Made by a program: the position numbers and the translations under genes. From the NCBI RefSeq assembly GCF_031846245.1, contig NZ_JAVRIC010000011.1, positions 1 through 64,000 on the forward strand: a DNA stretch of 64,000 nucleotides. Reading direction: 5' to 3'. Below the pieces are notes generated by a model. That model had not been told where the DNA came from and searched no databases. It saw only the letters and a list, made by a program, of their open reading frames with translations. This DNA is from Banduia mediterranea (GTDB taxonomy: Bacteria; Pseudomonadota; Gammaproteobacteria; Nevskiales; Nevskiaceae). Shown piece by piece: positions 33,434 to 43,685 of the stretch. The first letter of the stretch is position 1. Each line of letters starts with the position of its first letter.

Positions 33434-35625
33434 AGTTCGAGACGCCCGCCACCACCAATCCGATCGACCGGCTCAAGCTCATCGGCAAGCCTACCGACCG
33501 GATCGACGGTCCGGCCAAGACCACCGGCACCGCGCCTTACGCCTACGAGCATCACGATGCCGTGCCGCATCAGGCGTACGGCTACGTCGTCGGCGCGGCG
33601 ATCGCCAAAGGTCGAATCAAGTCCATGGATACGTCCCGTGCCCTGGCTGCATCCGGCGTGCTGGCGGTGGTGACCTCCGCCAATGCCGGCGATCTCGGCA
33701 AGGGCCGCTTCAATACCGCAAGACTGCTAGCCGGCCCAGACGTCCAGCATTACCACCAGGCGATCGCGCTGGTGGTGGCCGAAACCTTCGAGCAGGCGCG
33801 GTCCGCCGCCCAGTTGCTGGACGTGTCCTACACCCGCGATCAGGGCGTGTTCGATCTGGCCGCGGCACGGGATACCGCCGTGCCGTCCGACGAACAGCAG
33901 GACGTCGCGGTCGGCGACTTCGCGAGCGCCTTGGCCGCATCGGCGGTCCGGTTCGATGAAAGCTACACGACCCCGGATCACAGCCACGCGATGATGGAAC
34001 CGCACGCGACGATCGCGGCCTGGGAGGGCGAGAAGCTGACGCTCTGGACCTCGAACCAGATGATCAACTGGAGCCGGGGCGATGTCGCCAGGACACTGGG
34101 TCTGTCCAAAGACAATGTCCGCCTGATTTCGCCCTATATCGGCGGCGGCTTCGGTGGCAAGCTTTTCATCCGTGCCGACCTCATTCTTGCCGCGCTGGGC
34201 GCGCGCGCCGCGAAACGGACGGTCAAACTCAGCCTCACGCGTCCGCTGATCTTCAACAACACCACGCATCGGCCGGCGACCATTCAACGCATCCGGATCG
34301 GCGCCGGCCACGACGGCAGGATCACCGCCATCGGCCACGAATGCTGGTCCGGCAACCTTCCGGGGGGCGACATCGAGAATGCGATCCAACAGACACGGCG
34401 GCTCTACGCCGGCGCCCATCGCATGATGGCGGCACGCTTGGCCACGCTGGATCTTCCGGAGGGCAACGCGATGCGTGCCCCGGGCGAAGCGCCGGGACTG
34501 ATGGCCCTGGAAATCGCCATGGACGAGATGGCCGAAAGGCTCGGGCTGGACCCGATCGAATTCCGCGTGCTCAACGACACCCAGGTCGATCCTGAAAACC
34601 CGCAGCGTCCCTTCTCCCAGCGCCAGCTCATTGCCTGTCTGCGCAACGGCGCCGAGCGCTTTGGCTGGAACCGGCGACAGCGCAAACCCGCCAGCGTCCG
34701 GGACGGTGGCTGGCTCATCGGCATGGGCGTCGCCGCCGCATTCCGCAACAATCTGCTGACGAAATCCGGCGCGCGCGTGCGCCTCGGGGGCGACGGCATG
34801 GTGACGGTCGAAACCGACATGACCGACATCGGCACCGGTTCGTACACGATCATCGCGCAGACCGCCGCCGAGACCCTGGGGCTGCCGCTCGACCGGATCA
34901 AGGTGCGCCTCGGCGATTCGGACTTTCCGGTATCGGCCGGCTCCGGCGGTCAATGGGGCGCGAACAACTCCACGTCCGGCGTCTACGCCGCCTGCATGAA
35001 ACTGCGGGAAACGGTGGCCCGGACTTTGGGGTTCGATCCGACCGAAACCGATTTCAGCGACGGGCGGGTGCGTGCGGGAAACCGGGACGCGGCGCTCGCG
35101 GACGCCGCCCGCGACGGCGAACTCGTGGCCGAGGACCGCATCGAGTACGGCGACCTCGACGAGCAGTATCAGCAGTCCACCTTCGGCGCGCACTTCGTTG
35201 AAGTCGCGGTCGACGCCATGACCTCGGAAATCCGCATCCGCCGCATGCTCGCCGTCTGCGCCGCCGGGCGCATCCTGAATCCCAAGGCCGCCCGTAGCCA
35301 GGTCATCGGCGCCATGACCATGGGTGCCGGCGCTGCCCTGATGGAGGAGTTGGCCATCGACAAGCGATTCGGCTACTTCGTCAATCATGATCTCGCGGGC
35401 TACGAAGTGCCGGTGCACGCGGACATCCCGCATCAGGACGTCATATTCCTCGACGAGGTCGACCCGATTTCGTCCCCGATGAAAGCCAAGGGTGTCGGAG
35501 AACTGGGAATCTGCGGCGTCGCCGCCGCGGTCGCCAACGCCATCTACAACGCCACCGGCGTCCGCGTCCGCGACTACCCGATCACGCTCGACAAACTGAT
35601 CGACCGGCTGCCGGACAGCGTGTAA
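33430..35625 (+). CDS. paoC: Periplasmic aldehyde oxidoreductase, molybdopterin subunit
   Basis: A 731-aa catalytic subunit almost equal in length to E. coli PaoC (732 aa). Signature loops are present: GGGFGGK (molybdopterin), [11 protein letters not shown] (substrate-site Arg) and GVGELG near the end, whose Glu (about 691) is the catalytic base. It oxidises a range of aldehydes to acids; in E. coli the complex detoxifies aromatic aldehydes. It has no signal peptide of its own and should travel with PaoA through Tat. The dedicated cofactor-insertion chaperone paoD is not next to it in this window. Confidence 0.95.
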   Translation: MKFETPATTNPIDRLKLIGKPTDRIDGPAKTTGTAPYAYEHHDAVPHQAYGYVVGAAIAKGRIKSMDTSRALAASGVLAVVTSANAGDLGKGRFNTARLLAGPDVQHYHQAIALVVAETFEQARSAAQLLDVSYTRDQGVFDLAAARDTAVPSDEQQDVAVGDFASALAASAVRFDESYTTPDHSHAMMEPHATIAAWEGEKLTLWTSNQMINWSRGDVARTLGLSKDNVRLISPYIGGGFGGKLFIRADLILAALGARAAKRTVKLSLTRPLIFNNTTHRPATIQRIRIGAGHDGRITAIGHECWSGNLPGGDIENAIQQTRRLYAGAHRMMAARLATLDLPEGNAMRAPGEAPGLMALEIAMDEMAERLGLDPIEFRVLNDTQVDPENPQRPFSQRQLIACLRNGAERFGWNRRQRKPASVRDGGWLIGMGVAAAFRNNLLTKSGARVRLGGDGMVTVETDMTDIGTGSYTIIAQTAAETLGLPLDRIKVRLGDSDFPVSAGSGGQWGANNSTSGVYAACMKLRETVARTLGFDPTETDFSDGRVRAGNRDAALADAARDGELVAEDRIEYGDLDEQYQQSTFGAHFVEVAVDAMTSEIRIRRMLAVCAAGRILNPKAARSQVIGAMTMGAGAALMEELAIDKRFGYFVNHDLAGYEVPVHADIPHQDVIFLDEVDPISSPMKAKGVGELGICGVAAAVANAIYNATGVRVRDYPITLDKLIDRLPDSV

Positions 35626-35747
35626 GCGCAGCTAGCACGCTGTTTCAATAATAGATTTACATCACTGCTGTCCGGTAAACTGTCACCGTAACCACGTAAC
35701 CCCGCTCGCTCCCTACGGCAGCATCGGTGCGGCGGGCGCTGCCCGAT

Positions 35748-37463
35748 TCACTGCGCTTCGCGCACCGCCTTGAACTCCGAGCCTTCCTTCCAGGTCGGAA
35801 TGTCCTCGCTGTCGGCCACATGCTGGCCGATCTCGAACAGCAGTTGCTGATCGGCGACCATGCCGGACAGGTCCCAATCCGGCTTCACTTCGTCGGAGAC
35901 GGAGTGGTAGTCATTGGCGGTGTATTCCTTCATCTTCTGCTCGCCGTAGCCCTTGGGTTTGCCGATCACGTCCACGCCGCCGTCCGCGTACAGCGCGGGA
36001 ATGCCGACCTTGGCGAACTCGAACTGGTCGGATCGGTAGTAGAAGCCCTTCTCGGGCGCGGTGTCGGGCACGATCTCGCGCTCGTGTGAGGCCGCGATCT
36101 CCTCGGCGATGTCCTCCAGGCTGTTCTGTCCGTAGCCGATGATCTGCACGTCGCGGGTTGCGCCGAAGGGATTCATCGCGTCCATGTTGAGCATCGCCAC
36201 GGTGTCCGCAACCGGATACAGCGGGTTCTGCGCGTAGTGCTTGGAGCCGAGCAGCCCCTGTTCCTCGGCGGTCACGGCCAGAAACAGAATCGAGCGCTTC
36301 GGGGCTTGCGGCAGGGCCTTGTAGGCTTGCGCGATTTCCAGCAGGCCGGCGGTGCCGGAGGCGTTGTCGACGGCGCCGTTGAAGATCTGGTCGCCTTCCA
36401 GGTCCGGGTTGCGGCCCAGGTGATCCCAATGGCCGCTGTAGACCACGTACTGGTTCTTGAGCGTGGCGTCACTGCCTTCGATACGGGCGATCACGTTCTG
36501 TGAGTCGACTTCACGGACCGTATTGTCGATGCGCGCGGTGACGGTGGCCGAGTCCAGCGGCACCGGCTTGAAGTCGCGGCTCACGGCCTGTTTCTTCAGT
36601 GCGTCGAAGTCCTGACCGGCCGCCGAGAACAGCTCGTGGGCGCGGTCCAGCGTGATCCAGCCCTGCACCGGCACGCGGTCCATGTTCTTGTTGCTGGCGG
36701 CGAGTTCGAACTGCTCGCCGGTCCAGCTGTGTTCGACCACGCTCCAGGGATAGCTGGCCGGTTCGGTCTCGTGGACGATGATCACGGCGGCGGCGCCGAG
36801 CTTGGAAGCGATGTCGTATTTGTAGGTCCAGCGACCGTAGTAGGTCATGGCCTGGCCGCCGAACACCTCCGAATCCAGTTCACCGTCCTCGCCGCTGACC
36901 GGCGGATCGTTGATCAGCATGACCAGGGCCTTGCCCTTGGGATCGATGCCCTTGTAGTCGTTCCAGTCGTATTCCGGTGCCTGCACGCCGTAGCCGACGA
37001 ACACCAGCGGCACCTCCTCGACCGAAACCTCATCGGTGAACTGCGCGGTGGTGGCCACGAAATCGCTGCCACGCTGCATTTCGATCGGTTTGTCGCCGAC
37101 CGTGAACTGCATCGTCGGCTGACCGGTGATGCCGACCAGGGGCACCGCCTGGGTGTAGCTGCCGTCGGGGTTGCCGGGCGCCAGCCCCAATCTCTTGAAC
37201 TGTTCGACGAGGTAGGCCACCGTTTTCTCGCCGCCGGGCGTGCCGGGCAGGCGGCCTTCGAACTCGTCCGAGGACAGCTGCTTGATGTACTTGAGCAGGT
37301 CGTCCGTATCGATCTGCGATTCGGCGTCGTTCGCGACCGCCATCACCGGTGCCTCGGCCGGTTCGGTCTGGCTGACGGATTCGCCCCCGTCGCTGGAGTG
37401 CTCGCAGGCGGTGAGGCTCAGCAGCGTCAACAGTGCCACGCCAGTGTAGGTTTTGGTCGTCAT
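35748..37463 (-). CDS. M28-family aminopeptidase lipoprotein with PA insert
   Basis: A 571-aa exported metallopeptidase. Its signal peptide ends in a lipobox (SLTAC), so it is probably membrane-anchored. A protease-associated domain lies around 170-300. The M28 zinc site is complete: SGHWDHLG (His, Asp), VDNASGTAG, VTAEEQGLLGS, NMDAM and YHSVSDE. It likely trims N-terminal residues from peptides in the periplasm. The start at 37463 is preferred because GGAG lies seven bases before it; ATG 37469 overlaps the S9 stop as ATGA. Either way it is coupled to the upstream S9 peptidase gene. Confidence 0.9.
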   Translation of the reverse strand: MTTKTYTGVALLTLLSLTACEHSSDGGESVSQTEPAEAPVMAVANDAESQIDTDDLLKYIKQLSSDEFEGRLPGTPGGEKTVAYLVEQFKRLGLAPGNPDGSYTQAVPLVGITGQPTMQFTVGDKPIEMQRGSDFVATTAQFTDEVSVEEVPLVFVGYGVQAPEYDWNDYKGIDPKGKALVMLINDPPVSGEDGELDSEVFGGQAMTYYGRWTYKYDIASKLGAAAVIIVHETEPASYPWSVVEHSWTGEQFELAASNKNMDRVPVQGWITLDRAHELFSAAGQDFDALKKQAVSRDFKPVPLDSATVTARIDNTVREVDSQNVIARIEGSDATLKNQYVVYSGHWDHLGRNPDLEGDQIFNGAVDNASGTAGLLEIAQAYKALPQAPKRSILFLAVTAEEQGLLGSKHYAQNPLYPVADTVAMLNMDAMNPFGATRDVQIIGYGQNSLEDIAEEIAASHEREIVPDTAPEKGFYYRSDQFEFAKVGIPALYADGGVDVIGKPKGYGEQKMKEYTANDYHSVSDEVKPDWDLSGMVADQQLLFEIGQHVADSEDIPTWKEGSEFKAVREAQ

Positions 37464-37465
37464 GG

Positions 37466-39481
37466 TCATTCTCCGGTCCAGCGTTTGATCCAGGCTTCGA
37501 CGGCGCGATGCCATTGCACGCTGTTGTGGGGCTTGAGCACCCAATGGTTTTCGTCGGGGTAATACAGGAACTGGCTCGGGATGTTCTGGCGCTGCAGGGC
37601 GGTGAAGGCCGACAACCCCTGTTCCAGCGGCACGCGGTAGTCGAGCCCGCCCTGAATCACCATCATCGGTGTCTTCCAGCGCTCGACCCGCGTCGCCGGA
37701 TTGAAGCGCTCGTAGGCGTCCGGCTTTTCGTAGTAGGGGCCGCCGTTTTCCCATTCCGGGAACCACAGCTCCTCGGTGCTGTAGTACATCGAGCGCGCAT
37801 CGAATACGCCGTCGTGGTTGACCAGGCACCGGAAGGCGTCCGGCCATTGGCCGGCGATCCAGTTGATCATGTAACCGCCGTAGGACGCGCCCAGGGCGCA
37901 GGCCTTGTCGCCGTCGAGAAAGGAATATTCCTGCAGTGCGTAGGCCCAGCCCTTCTGCAGGTCGGCCAGCGGCTTGCCGCCCCAGTCGCGCGAGATGGCG
38001 TCGGTGAAGGCCTGGCCGTAGCCGGTGGAGCCGTGGAAGTCGATGAATACCACCGCGAAGCCGGCGCCAGCGTAGGTCTGCGGATTCCAGCGATAGTGGA
38101 AGTGATTGCCCATGCTGCCCTGCGGGCCGCCGTGGATGATGAAGGCCACCGGGTACTTCCGGCCTTTTTTGTAGCCCGCTGGCTTGACCACGTAGCCGTG
38201 GACTTCGTCGTCGTTCCAGCCCTTGAACGAGAACTGCTCGTAGTCACCGAACTCGATGTCCGCCAGGCGTTCGGCGTTGAGCTTGGTGATGGGCTTGGGT
38301 TTGCCGGAACCGCTGATGCGGTAGACCTGCGCCGGCGAGTCGAGATTGTCCATCGTCAGCACGATTTGCCCGGTGCCCACGTCGAAATTGCCGACCGAAC
38401 CATCCTTGCTCAGGGCGCTGACGCGCTGGCTGGCGACGCCGATCGCAAACAATCGATGCTGGCCGAGATCGTCGGCCGTGGTGTAGAGCGTCTTGCCGTC
38501 CGGCGAAACCTGTAGCGCGCCGGCCGAACGATCCCAGGTGGCGCCGATTTCCCGCGTGGAGCCCTTGTCCAGATCCAGGGCCACGATGCCGTAGCGGTCG
38601 GCCTCGAAACCGGGGCGCTTCATGGCACGGTAGTACAGGGTTTTGCCGTCCGGCGAGTACAGCGGGCCGGCATCCCAGGCCTGGTTCATGGCCGTGTGGT
38701 TGCTTGGCGCGGCGCTGCCGTCGACTGCGACCGTGTAGATATCGAAGTTGGTGGACCAGGGCTCGCCCTGCTTGAGCCGGGCCGAAAACGCCAGGGTCCG
38801 CGAATCCGGCGAGAACGCCGGTTCGGTGATGTCGGCGTCGAGCGTGGAGGACAGCGCGACGGGTTCGCCAAGGCCGTCGTCCTTGAGTGTGGCCGAGAAC
38901 AGCTGGGTATTGCGGCCGTCTTCCCAGGTATCCCAGTGACGCACGAAGATGCGCTGATACATCACGCCGCTGACGGGGTCCTCGTCGGCGGACTTGATGC
39001 GCGCGGCGGTGCAGGCGAGGTTCGTGCAGTCCGCAAACACATCGATCAACAAAGCGAGCTGCTTGCCGTCCGGCGCGATCAGGAAGCTGCCGATGTCGAC
39101 CGGCAATTCACTGAGCGTTTCGGCATCCTCGCCAGGAACCACGCGCCACAGTTGCTGCGAGCCGTCCTTTGCCGCGAGGAAATAAACGGCGCTGCCATCG
39201 GGCGCCCACTGCGCGTCATGCGCACCGAGGCTGGCCGGCGTGATGCGTTGCGGTGTGGCCTTGCCGTTTGCGAGTGACAGCGTCCACAGGCTGTTGAGCC
39301 CCTTGTCGGCATCGAAGTCGGTTTCGCGCAGCTGGTAGACCAGCGACTCGCCGTCGGGCGCCAGCTGGGGGCTGCTGACACGATCGAAGCGAACCTGATC
39401 GTCAATCGAATAGGGATGGGTCGCCGCCGTGGCGATTGAGGCGGTGAGGCTCAGCGCGGCAGCCGAAACAATGCGCAGCAT
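37466..39481 (-). CDS. S9-family (dipeptidyl-peptidase-like) serine peptidase
   Basis: A 671-aa protein with a cleavable signal peptide (SAAALSLTASIATAA). The first about 400 residues form a WD40-like beta-propeller (repeated SPDGK motifs, e.g. FSPDSRTL, YSPDGKTL, VSPDGKTL). The C-terminal prolyl-oligopeptidase hydrolase contains IIHGGPQGSMGN, nucleophile elbow GASYGGY, Asp in GGLDYRVP and His in DENHWVL, so the triad is complete. It resembles DPP5-type enzymes releasing dipeptides in the periplasm. It is cotranscribed with the M28 peptidase and divergent from a POT transporter, suggesting one peptide-use system. Confidence 0.9.
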   Translation of the reverse strand: MLRIVSAAALSLTASIATAATHPYSIDDQVRFDRVSSPQLAPDGESLVYQLRETDFDADKGLNSLWTLSLANGKATPQRITPASLGAHDAQWAPDGSAVYFLAAKDGSQQLWRVVPGEDAETLSELPVDIGSFLIAPDGKQLALLIDVFADCTNLACTAARIKSADEDPVSGVMYQRIFVRHWDTWEDGRNTQLFSATLKDDGLGEPVALSSTLDADITEPAFSPDSRTLAFSARLKQGEPWSTNFDIYTVAVDGSAAPSNHTAMNQAWDAGPLYSPDGKTLYYRAMKRPGFEADRYGIVALDLDKGSTREIGATWDRSAGALQVSPDGKTLYTTADDLGQHRLFAIGVASQRVSALSKDGSVGNFDVGTGQIVLTMDNLDSPAQVYRISGSGKPKPITKLNAERLADIEFGDYEQFSFKGWNDDEVHGYVVKPAGYKKGRKYPVAFIIHGGPQGSMGNHFHYRWNPQTYAGAGFAVVFIDFHGSTGYGQAFTDAISRDWGGKPLADLQKGWAYALQEYSFLDGDKACALGASYGGYMINWIAGQWPDAFRCLVNHDGVFDARSMYYSTEELWFPEWENGGPYYEKPDAYERFNPATRVERWKTPMMVIQGGLDYRVPLEQGLSAFTALQRQNIPSQFLYYPDENHWVLKPHNSVQWHRAVEAWIKRWTGE

Positions 39482-39579
39482 GGGGATTCCGGGTATTGGG
39501 GCTTCGCGGATGGTACGCGCCGAATCCGGGCCTGCAAAACCGAAGCTTGGGTAAAAGCGGTACGGCGGCGTGCGCTCGG

Positions 39580-39585
39580 TATACT
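39580..39585 (+). promoter_or_regulatory. Candidate -10 element for the POT transporter
   Basis: TATACT stands 30 bp upstream of the POT start in the 134-bp divergent region. No matching -35 is visible at 16-18 bp, so the assignment rests on the -10 and position only. Confidence 0.3.
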
Positions 39586-39615
39586 CCGGGCAAAGTTATT
39601 GCTTGCCGGGGATTC

Positions 39616-41163
39616 ATGTCGACGTCCATTGCTGCCGCATCACGCGGCCAAACGTTTTTGGGTCATCCCATCGGGCTCTATATCTGCTTCGGCACGGAGC
39701 TGTGGGAACGCTTCTCGTTCTACGGGATGAAGTACCTGCTGGTGCTCTATCTCACCAAGTACCATCTGTTCACCGACAAGGACGGGCTCGACGTGCTCGG
39801 CGCCTATGCCGGCCTGGCCTACGCCGCGCCGGTACTCGGCGGCATGCTCGCCGACCGCTACCTGGGCATGCGCAAGGCCGTGACCTTCGGTGGCCTGCTG
39901 CTGGTGCTGGGGCATCTGGGCCTCGCCATCGAAGGCACCCAGGCCTACATCGAGAACGGTACCGTCATCCGTGATACCGGCGCCTTGCAGATGTTCTATT
40001 TCTCGCTGGCATTGGTGATTACCGGTGTCGGCTTTCTCAAACCGAACATCTCCACCATCGTCGGTCAGCTCTATGAACAGGGCGATTCGCGGCGCGATGC
40101 CGGTTTCACCATCTTCTACATGGGCATCAACATCGGTTCGTTCTCGGCGACGCTGCTGTGCGGCTGGCTGGGTGAAACCTATGGCTGGCGCTACGGCTTC
40201 GGCGCTGCCGGCATCGGCATGCTGTTCGGACTGGTGTGGTTCCTGTGGGGCCAGCGCTATCTGCACGGTGCCGCCGAGCCGCACGACCCCGAGAAGCTGC
40301 GGGCCAAGGTGTTCGGCTTCATGTCGCGCGAATGGCTGATCTATGCCGGCTCGATCGCCGCGCTGTTCGTGATCTGGCGCTTGGTGCAGTTCAATCCGGT
40401 GGTGCATACCGCGCTGAACCTGCTGGCGCTGGGCTTCCTGGTCTGGTTTACCTGGTTCGTGACGATGCGCTGCGATGCACAGCAACGCAGCCGCATGATC
40501 GTGCTGGCGGTGCTGACGATCTCCACCGTGGTGTTCTGGGCCTTGTTCGAGCAGTCCTCGGCATCGATGACCCTGTACGCGGATCGGGTGCTTGATCGGG
40601 AGGCATTCGGGTTCACCTTCACGGCGGTGCAGATTGGCTCGCTCAACGCCTTCTTCATTTTCACTGTGGCACCTTTCTTCGCGATTTTGTGGCAATACCT
40701 CGGCAAGCGCGGCTGGGAGCCGAGTACGCCGGTGAAGTTCGCGCTGGGCATCGCCCAGGCTGGCCTGGGATTCGGCATGCTGGTCTACGGCGCGCAGCAT
40801 CCGGACGAACTCGGCAAGGTCGCGTTGATCTGGATGGTGTTGGCCTATTTCTTCCACACCACCGGCGAGCTGTGCCTGTCACCGGTCGGTTTGTCGGCTG
40901 TGACCAAGCTGGCCGTGCCCTCGGTGGTCGGCGTGATGATGGGCGCCTGGTTCCTGGCCACGGCCTACGCGGAATTCATGGCCGCGCTGATCTCCAAGCT
41001 CGCCTCGGTGGATACCACCGCGGGTGCGGTCGCCGACATCGGTGTGGCGCTGGCGACCTATACCGAGTTGTTCGGCAAGCTGTTCTGGATTGGAATCGGT
41101 ACCGGAGCGGTGCTGCTGGCGCTGTCGCCGCTGTTGCGCAAGGGCATGCGCGGCATCCACTGA
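39616..41163 (+). CDS. POT-family proton-dependent oligopeptide transporter
   Basis: A 515-aa polytopic inner-membrane protein with about 14 hydrophobic segments, as in bacterial DtpT/DtpA relatives. The POT signatures are clear: GTELWERFSFYGMKYLLVLY in TM1 with the ExxERF proton-coupling motif, then GGMLADRYLGMRKA and FTIFYMGINIGSF. It imports di- and tripeptides with protons. The start is set by GGGGAT seven bases upstream and by the TM1 motif. It is divergent from the S9/M28 peptidase operon whose products it could take up, and it ends at a strong terminator. Confidence 0.93.
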   Translation: MSTSIAAASRGQTFLGHPIGLYICFGTELWERFSFYGMKYLLVLYLTKYHLFTDKDGLDVLGAYAGLAYAAPVLGGMLADRYLGMRKAVTFGGLLLVLGHLGLAIEGTQAYIENGTVIRDTGALQMFYFSLALVITGVGFLKPNISTIVGQLYEQGDSRRDAGFTIFYMGINIGSFSATLLCGWLGETYGWRYGFGAAGIGMLFGLVWFLWGQRYLHGAAEPHDPEKLRAKVFGFMSREWLIYAGSIAALFVIWRLVQFNPVVHTALNLLALGFLVWFTWFVTMRCDAQQRSRMIVLAVLTISTVVFWALFEQSSASMTLYADRVLDREAFGFTFTAVQIGSLNAFFIFTVAPFFAILWQYLGKRGWEPSTPVKFALGIAQAGLGFGMLVYGAQHPDELGKVALIWMVLAYFFHTTGELCLSPVGLSAVTKLAVPSVVGVMMGAWFLATAYAEFMAALISKLASVDTTAGAVADIGVALATYTELFGKLFWIGIGTGAVLLALSPLLRKGMRGIH

Positions 41164-41184
41164 GCATTGGCCGGTTCGGTCAAG

Positions 41185-41218
41185 GCCCGTCCGCGCAACA
41201 GCGCGGACGGGCTTTTTT
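41185..41218 (+). terminator. Intrinsic terminator after POT gene
   Basis: GCCCGTCCGCGC and GCGCGGACGGGC form a perfect 12-bp stem with loop AACA, followed at once by TTTTTT. It lies 21 bp after the POT stop and isolates that gene from aidB. Confidence 0.95.
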
Positions 41219-41297
41219 CATGCAGTGGCGCCGGTGGCTCTGGCTGGAACCGGCGGAACGGGGTACGGTCGAAGCCCCCGTTTTGGCGGAGTTGCGC

Positions 41298-42953
41298 ATG
41301 AACATCTCCAGACCCTCCGAACGCTTCGTTACTCATGAAGTGACCAACCAGGCGCCGCCGCTGAGCGGCTTCAATGCCTATGTCAGTGATCCGGCCCTTC
41401 GCGATGCAGTGCATCGCGAAGGCGGCGGCTGGGCCGAGAGTCAACTGCAGGCCTTCGGCGAACTTGCCGGCGGCGAACTGCTCGATCTCGGTTTCGAGGC
41501 CAATCATCACAAGCCGGAACTGGTGCTCTACGATCGTTACGGGCACCGTCTCGATACGGTCGAGTTCCATCCGGCGTATCACCGCATCATGGAATTGGCG
41601 GTGGCCCACGGCGTGCCGGGGTTCGCCTGGAAGCACGCGGGCCAGCACGGCGCCCACGTGGCGCGCGCGGCGCTGGCATTGCTGCACGCGCAGGCCGAGC
41701 AGGGCACCGGTTGTCCGCTGACGATGACCTATGCCAGCGTGCCGGCCCTGCTTCACGCTGGCGATTTCGGCCGGCAGTGGGTGTCGAAAATCGCTGACGG
41801 GCAATACGATCCGCGCCCGCTGCCGGGCCTGAGCAAGAACGGCGTGCAGATCGGCATGGGCATGACCGAGAAGCAGGGCGGCTCCGATGTTCGCAGCAAC
41901 ACCACGCGCGCGTATGAGCTGGGCGACGCTCAGTTCGAGATCGTCGGCCACAAATGGTTCTTTTCGGCGCCGGCCTGCGATGCGCATCTGGTGCTGGCGC
42001 AGGAGGACGCGGGAATCTCCTGCTTCCTGCTGCCCCGTTATCTGGACGACGGCTCCAGGAATCGCGTGCGCATCCAGCGCCTCAAGGACAAGCTCGGCGA
42101 CTGGAGCAATGCCTCCAGCGAGGTCGAGTTCCACGGGGCGGTGGCGAGTCGTGTGGGTGAGCCGGGGCGTGGGGTCGCGACGATACTGGAGATGGTGGCG
42201 CTGACGCGGCTGGACTGCATGATGGGCTCGTCCGCCGTGATGCGGCAGGCCCTGCAGCACGCGGTACATCACGCCCGCTATCGTCAGACCTTCGGCAAGA
42301 CCCTGGTCGAACATGCGCTGATGCGGAACGTGCTGGCCGATCTGGCGCTGGAGTCCGAGGCGGCCACTGCGCTGACGATGCGCGTGGCGCGTGCCGTGGA
42401 CGCCAGCGCCCGCGACCCGCGGGAAGCCGCATTCGCGCGAATCGCCACGGCGATCGGCAAGTACTGGATCTGCAAACGCTGCGCGCCGTTCGTCAACGAG
42501 GCCCAGGAATGCCTCGGCGGCCAGGGCTATGTCGAGGAATCGATCCTGCCGCGCCTGTACCGGCAGGCGCCGCTGAACTCGATCTGGGAGGGTAGCGGCA
42601 ACATCCAGTGTCTGGACGTGTTGCGCGCGCTCAATCGCGAACCGGCAACGGCCGAGGCGCTGATGGCCGAGCTGGAATCGGCACGCGGTGGTCATCCGGC
42701 GCTGGACCGCGAGATCGGCGCGCTGCGCGAGGAACTGGCCGACAAGGACAACATCGAGCCGCGCGCACGCTACCTGACCGAGCGCGCGGCGCTGGCGATT
42801 CAGGCGGCAGTGCTGATCCGAGGCGGCAATCGTGTGGTTTCCGATGCCTTCTGCGAATCGCGGTTGGGTGGGCAGCGCGGCCAGGCCTTCGGCACGCTGT
42901 CGCCGCTGGCGCCGATGCAGACCTTGATCGAGCGCAGCTTCGTCCCCAACTAG
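41298..42953 (+). CDS. aidB: AidB-type acyl-CoA dehydrogenase, alkylation response
   Basis: A 551-aa flavoprotein strongly similar to E. coli AidB. Shared segments are THEVTNQAPPL near the start, GMGMTEKQGGSDVRSNTT and VGHKWFFSAP (FAD-binding region), RLKDKLG, and NSIWEGSGNIQCLDVLR toward the C-terminus. AidB binds DNA and is part of the adaptive response to alkylating agents in E. coli; it has weak isovaleryl-CoA dehydrogenase activity. The ATG at 41298 has GGAG seven bases upstream; the longer open frame to 40689 runs through the POT gene and terminator and is rejected. No ada/alkB lies nearby. Confidence 0.93.
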   Translation: MNISRPSERFVTHEVTNQAPPLSGFNAYVSDPALRDAVHREGGGWAESQLQAFGELAGGELLDLGFEANHHKPELVLYDRYGHRLDTVEFHPAYHRIMELAVAHGVPGFAWKHAGQHGAHVARAALALLHAQAEQGTGCPLTMTYASVPALLHAGDFGRQWVSKIADGQYDPRPLPGLSKNGVQIGMGMTEKQGGSDVRSNTTRAYELGDAQFEIVGHKWFFSAPACDAHLVLAQEDAGISCFLLPRYLDDGSRNRVRIQRLKDKLGDWSNASSEVEFHGAVASRVGEPGRGVATILEMVALTRLDCMMGSSAVMRQALQHAVHHARYRQTFGKTLVEHALMRNVLADLALESEAATALTMRVARAVDASARDPREAAFARIATAIGKYWICKRCAPFVNEAQECLGGQGYVEESILPRLYRQAPLNSIWEGSGNIQCLDVLRALNREPATAEALMAELESARGGHPALDREIGALREELADKDNIEPRARYLTERAALAIQAAVLIRGGNRVVSDAFCESRLGGQRGQAFGTLSPLAPMQTLIERSFVPN

Positions 42954-42987
42954 CTTGTGCACTGACCGACTCGGATAAACTGCGCTG

Positions 42988-43605
42988 ATGAACAAACCCA
43001 AGACCGACCTCCGCATGCTCAACGACGATCCGGAATCCGAAAACGAGAAGAAGGCCCCGCGCACGCCTGCGCTCGAGGAACGCCTGTTCAAGGCGCGCAC
43101 GATCCTGATCTATGGCGGTATCGACCAGAAGCTCGCCGAAACGGTGACCGCACGCTTGCTGGCCTTGCAGTCCGAAAGCGACGAGCCGATCACGATCTTC
43201 ATCAACAGCCAGGGCGGCCACGTCGAGTCCGGCGATACGATCTACGACATGATCAAGTTCGTGAAGCCAGAGGTCCGGATCGTGGGCACCGGTTGGGTTG
43301 CCAGCGCCGGCGCCCTGATCTATGCCGCGGCCAAGGCGGAAAACCGCCTGAGCCTGCCAAATACGCGCTTCCTGCTGCATCAGCCCTCGGGCGGCGGCAC
43401 GGGCACGGCGTCGGACATCGCGATCCAGGCCAAGGAAATCATCCGCATGCGTCGCCGGCTCAACGAGATTTTCTCGATCGAGACGGGGCAGCCGATCGAG
43501 CGCATCGAGAAGGACACCGATCGCGACTATTGGATGTCCGCGGCGGAAGCCAAGGATTACGGTCTGGTCGGTCGTATCGTCCAGAGCGCAGCCGAAATCG
43601 GATGA
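42988..43605 (+). CDS. ClpP-family serine protease subunit
   Basis: A 205-aa member of the Clp protease family. The active-site Ser is Ser106 in GWVASAGA (standard ClpP has GQAASMGA), His131 is in FLLHQPSGG, and Asp180 is in [15 protein letters not shown] charged 30-residue N-terminal extension precedes the fold. It should assemble into rings that degrade peptides, with or without a Clp ATPase. No clpX, clpA or tig is adjacent, so it is more likely a second ClpP paralogue than the housekeeping copy. Confidence 0.85.
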   Translation: MNKPKTDLRMLNDDPESENEKKAPRTPALEERLFKARTILIYGGIDQKLAETVTARLLALQSESDEPITIFINSQGGHVESGDTIYDMIKFVKPEVRIVGTGWVASAGALIYAAAKAENRLSLPNTRFLLHQPSGGGTGTASDIAIQAKEIIRMRRRLNEIFSIETGQPIERIEKDTDRDYWMSAAEAKDYGLVGRIVQSAAEIG

Positions 43606-43685
43606 AGTCCTGTCGACCGAGCGGTGCCGGTATTCGAACGCGCTGACGGGTGTCGGGGGCCGTGAGCGAAACCGGACCCCCGGCG

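Noticed and set aside
33727-35433. 568-codon minus-strand frame opposite paoC
   Set aside because: paoC is complete and highly similar to the E. coli protein; the antisense frame has no domain signature.
40689-41297. Upstream extension of aidB through the POT gene
   Set aside because: The extension crosses the POT coding region and a strong terminator, and AidB homology begins at 41298 with a good ribosome-binding site.
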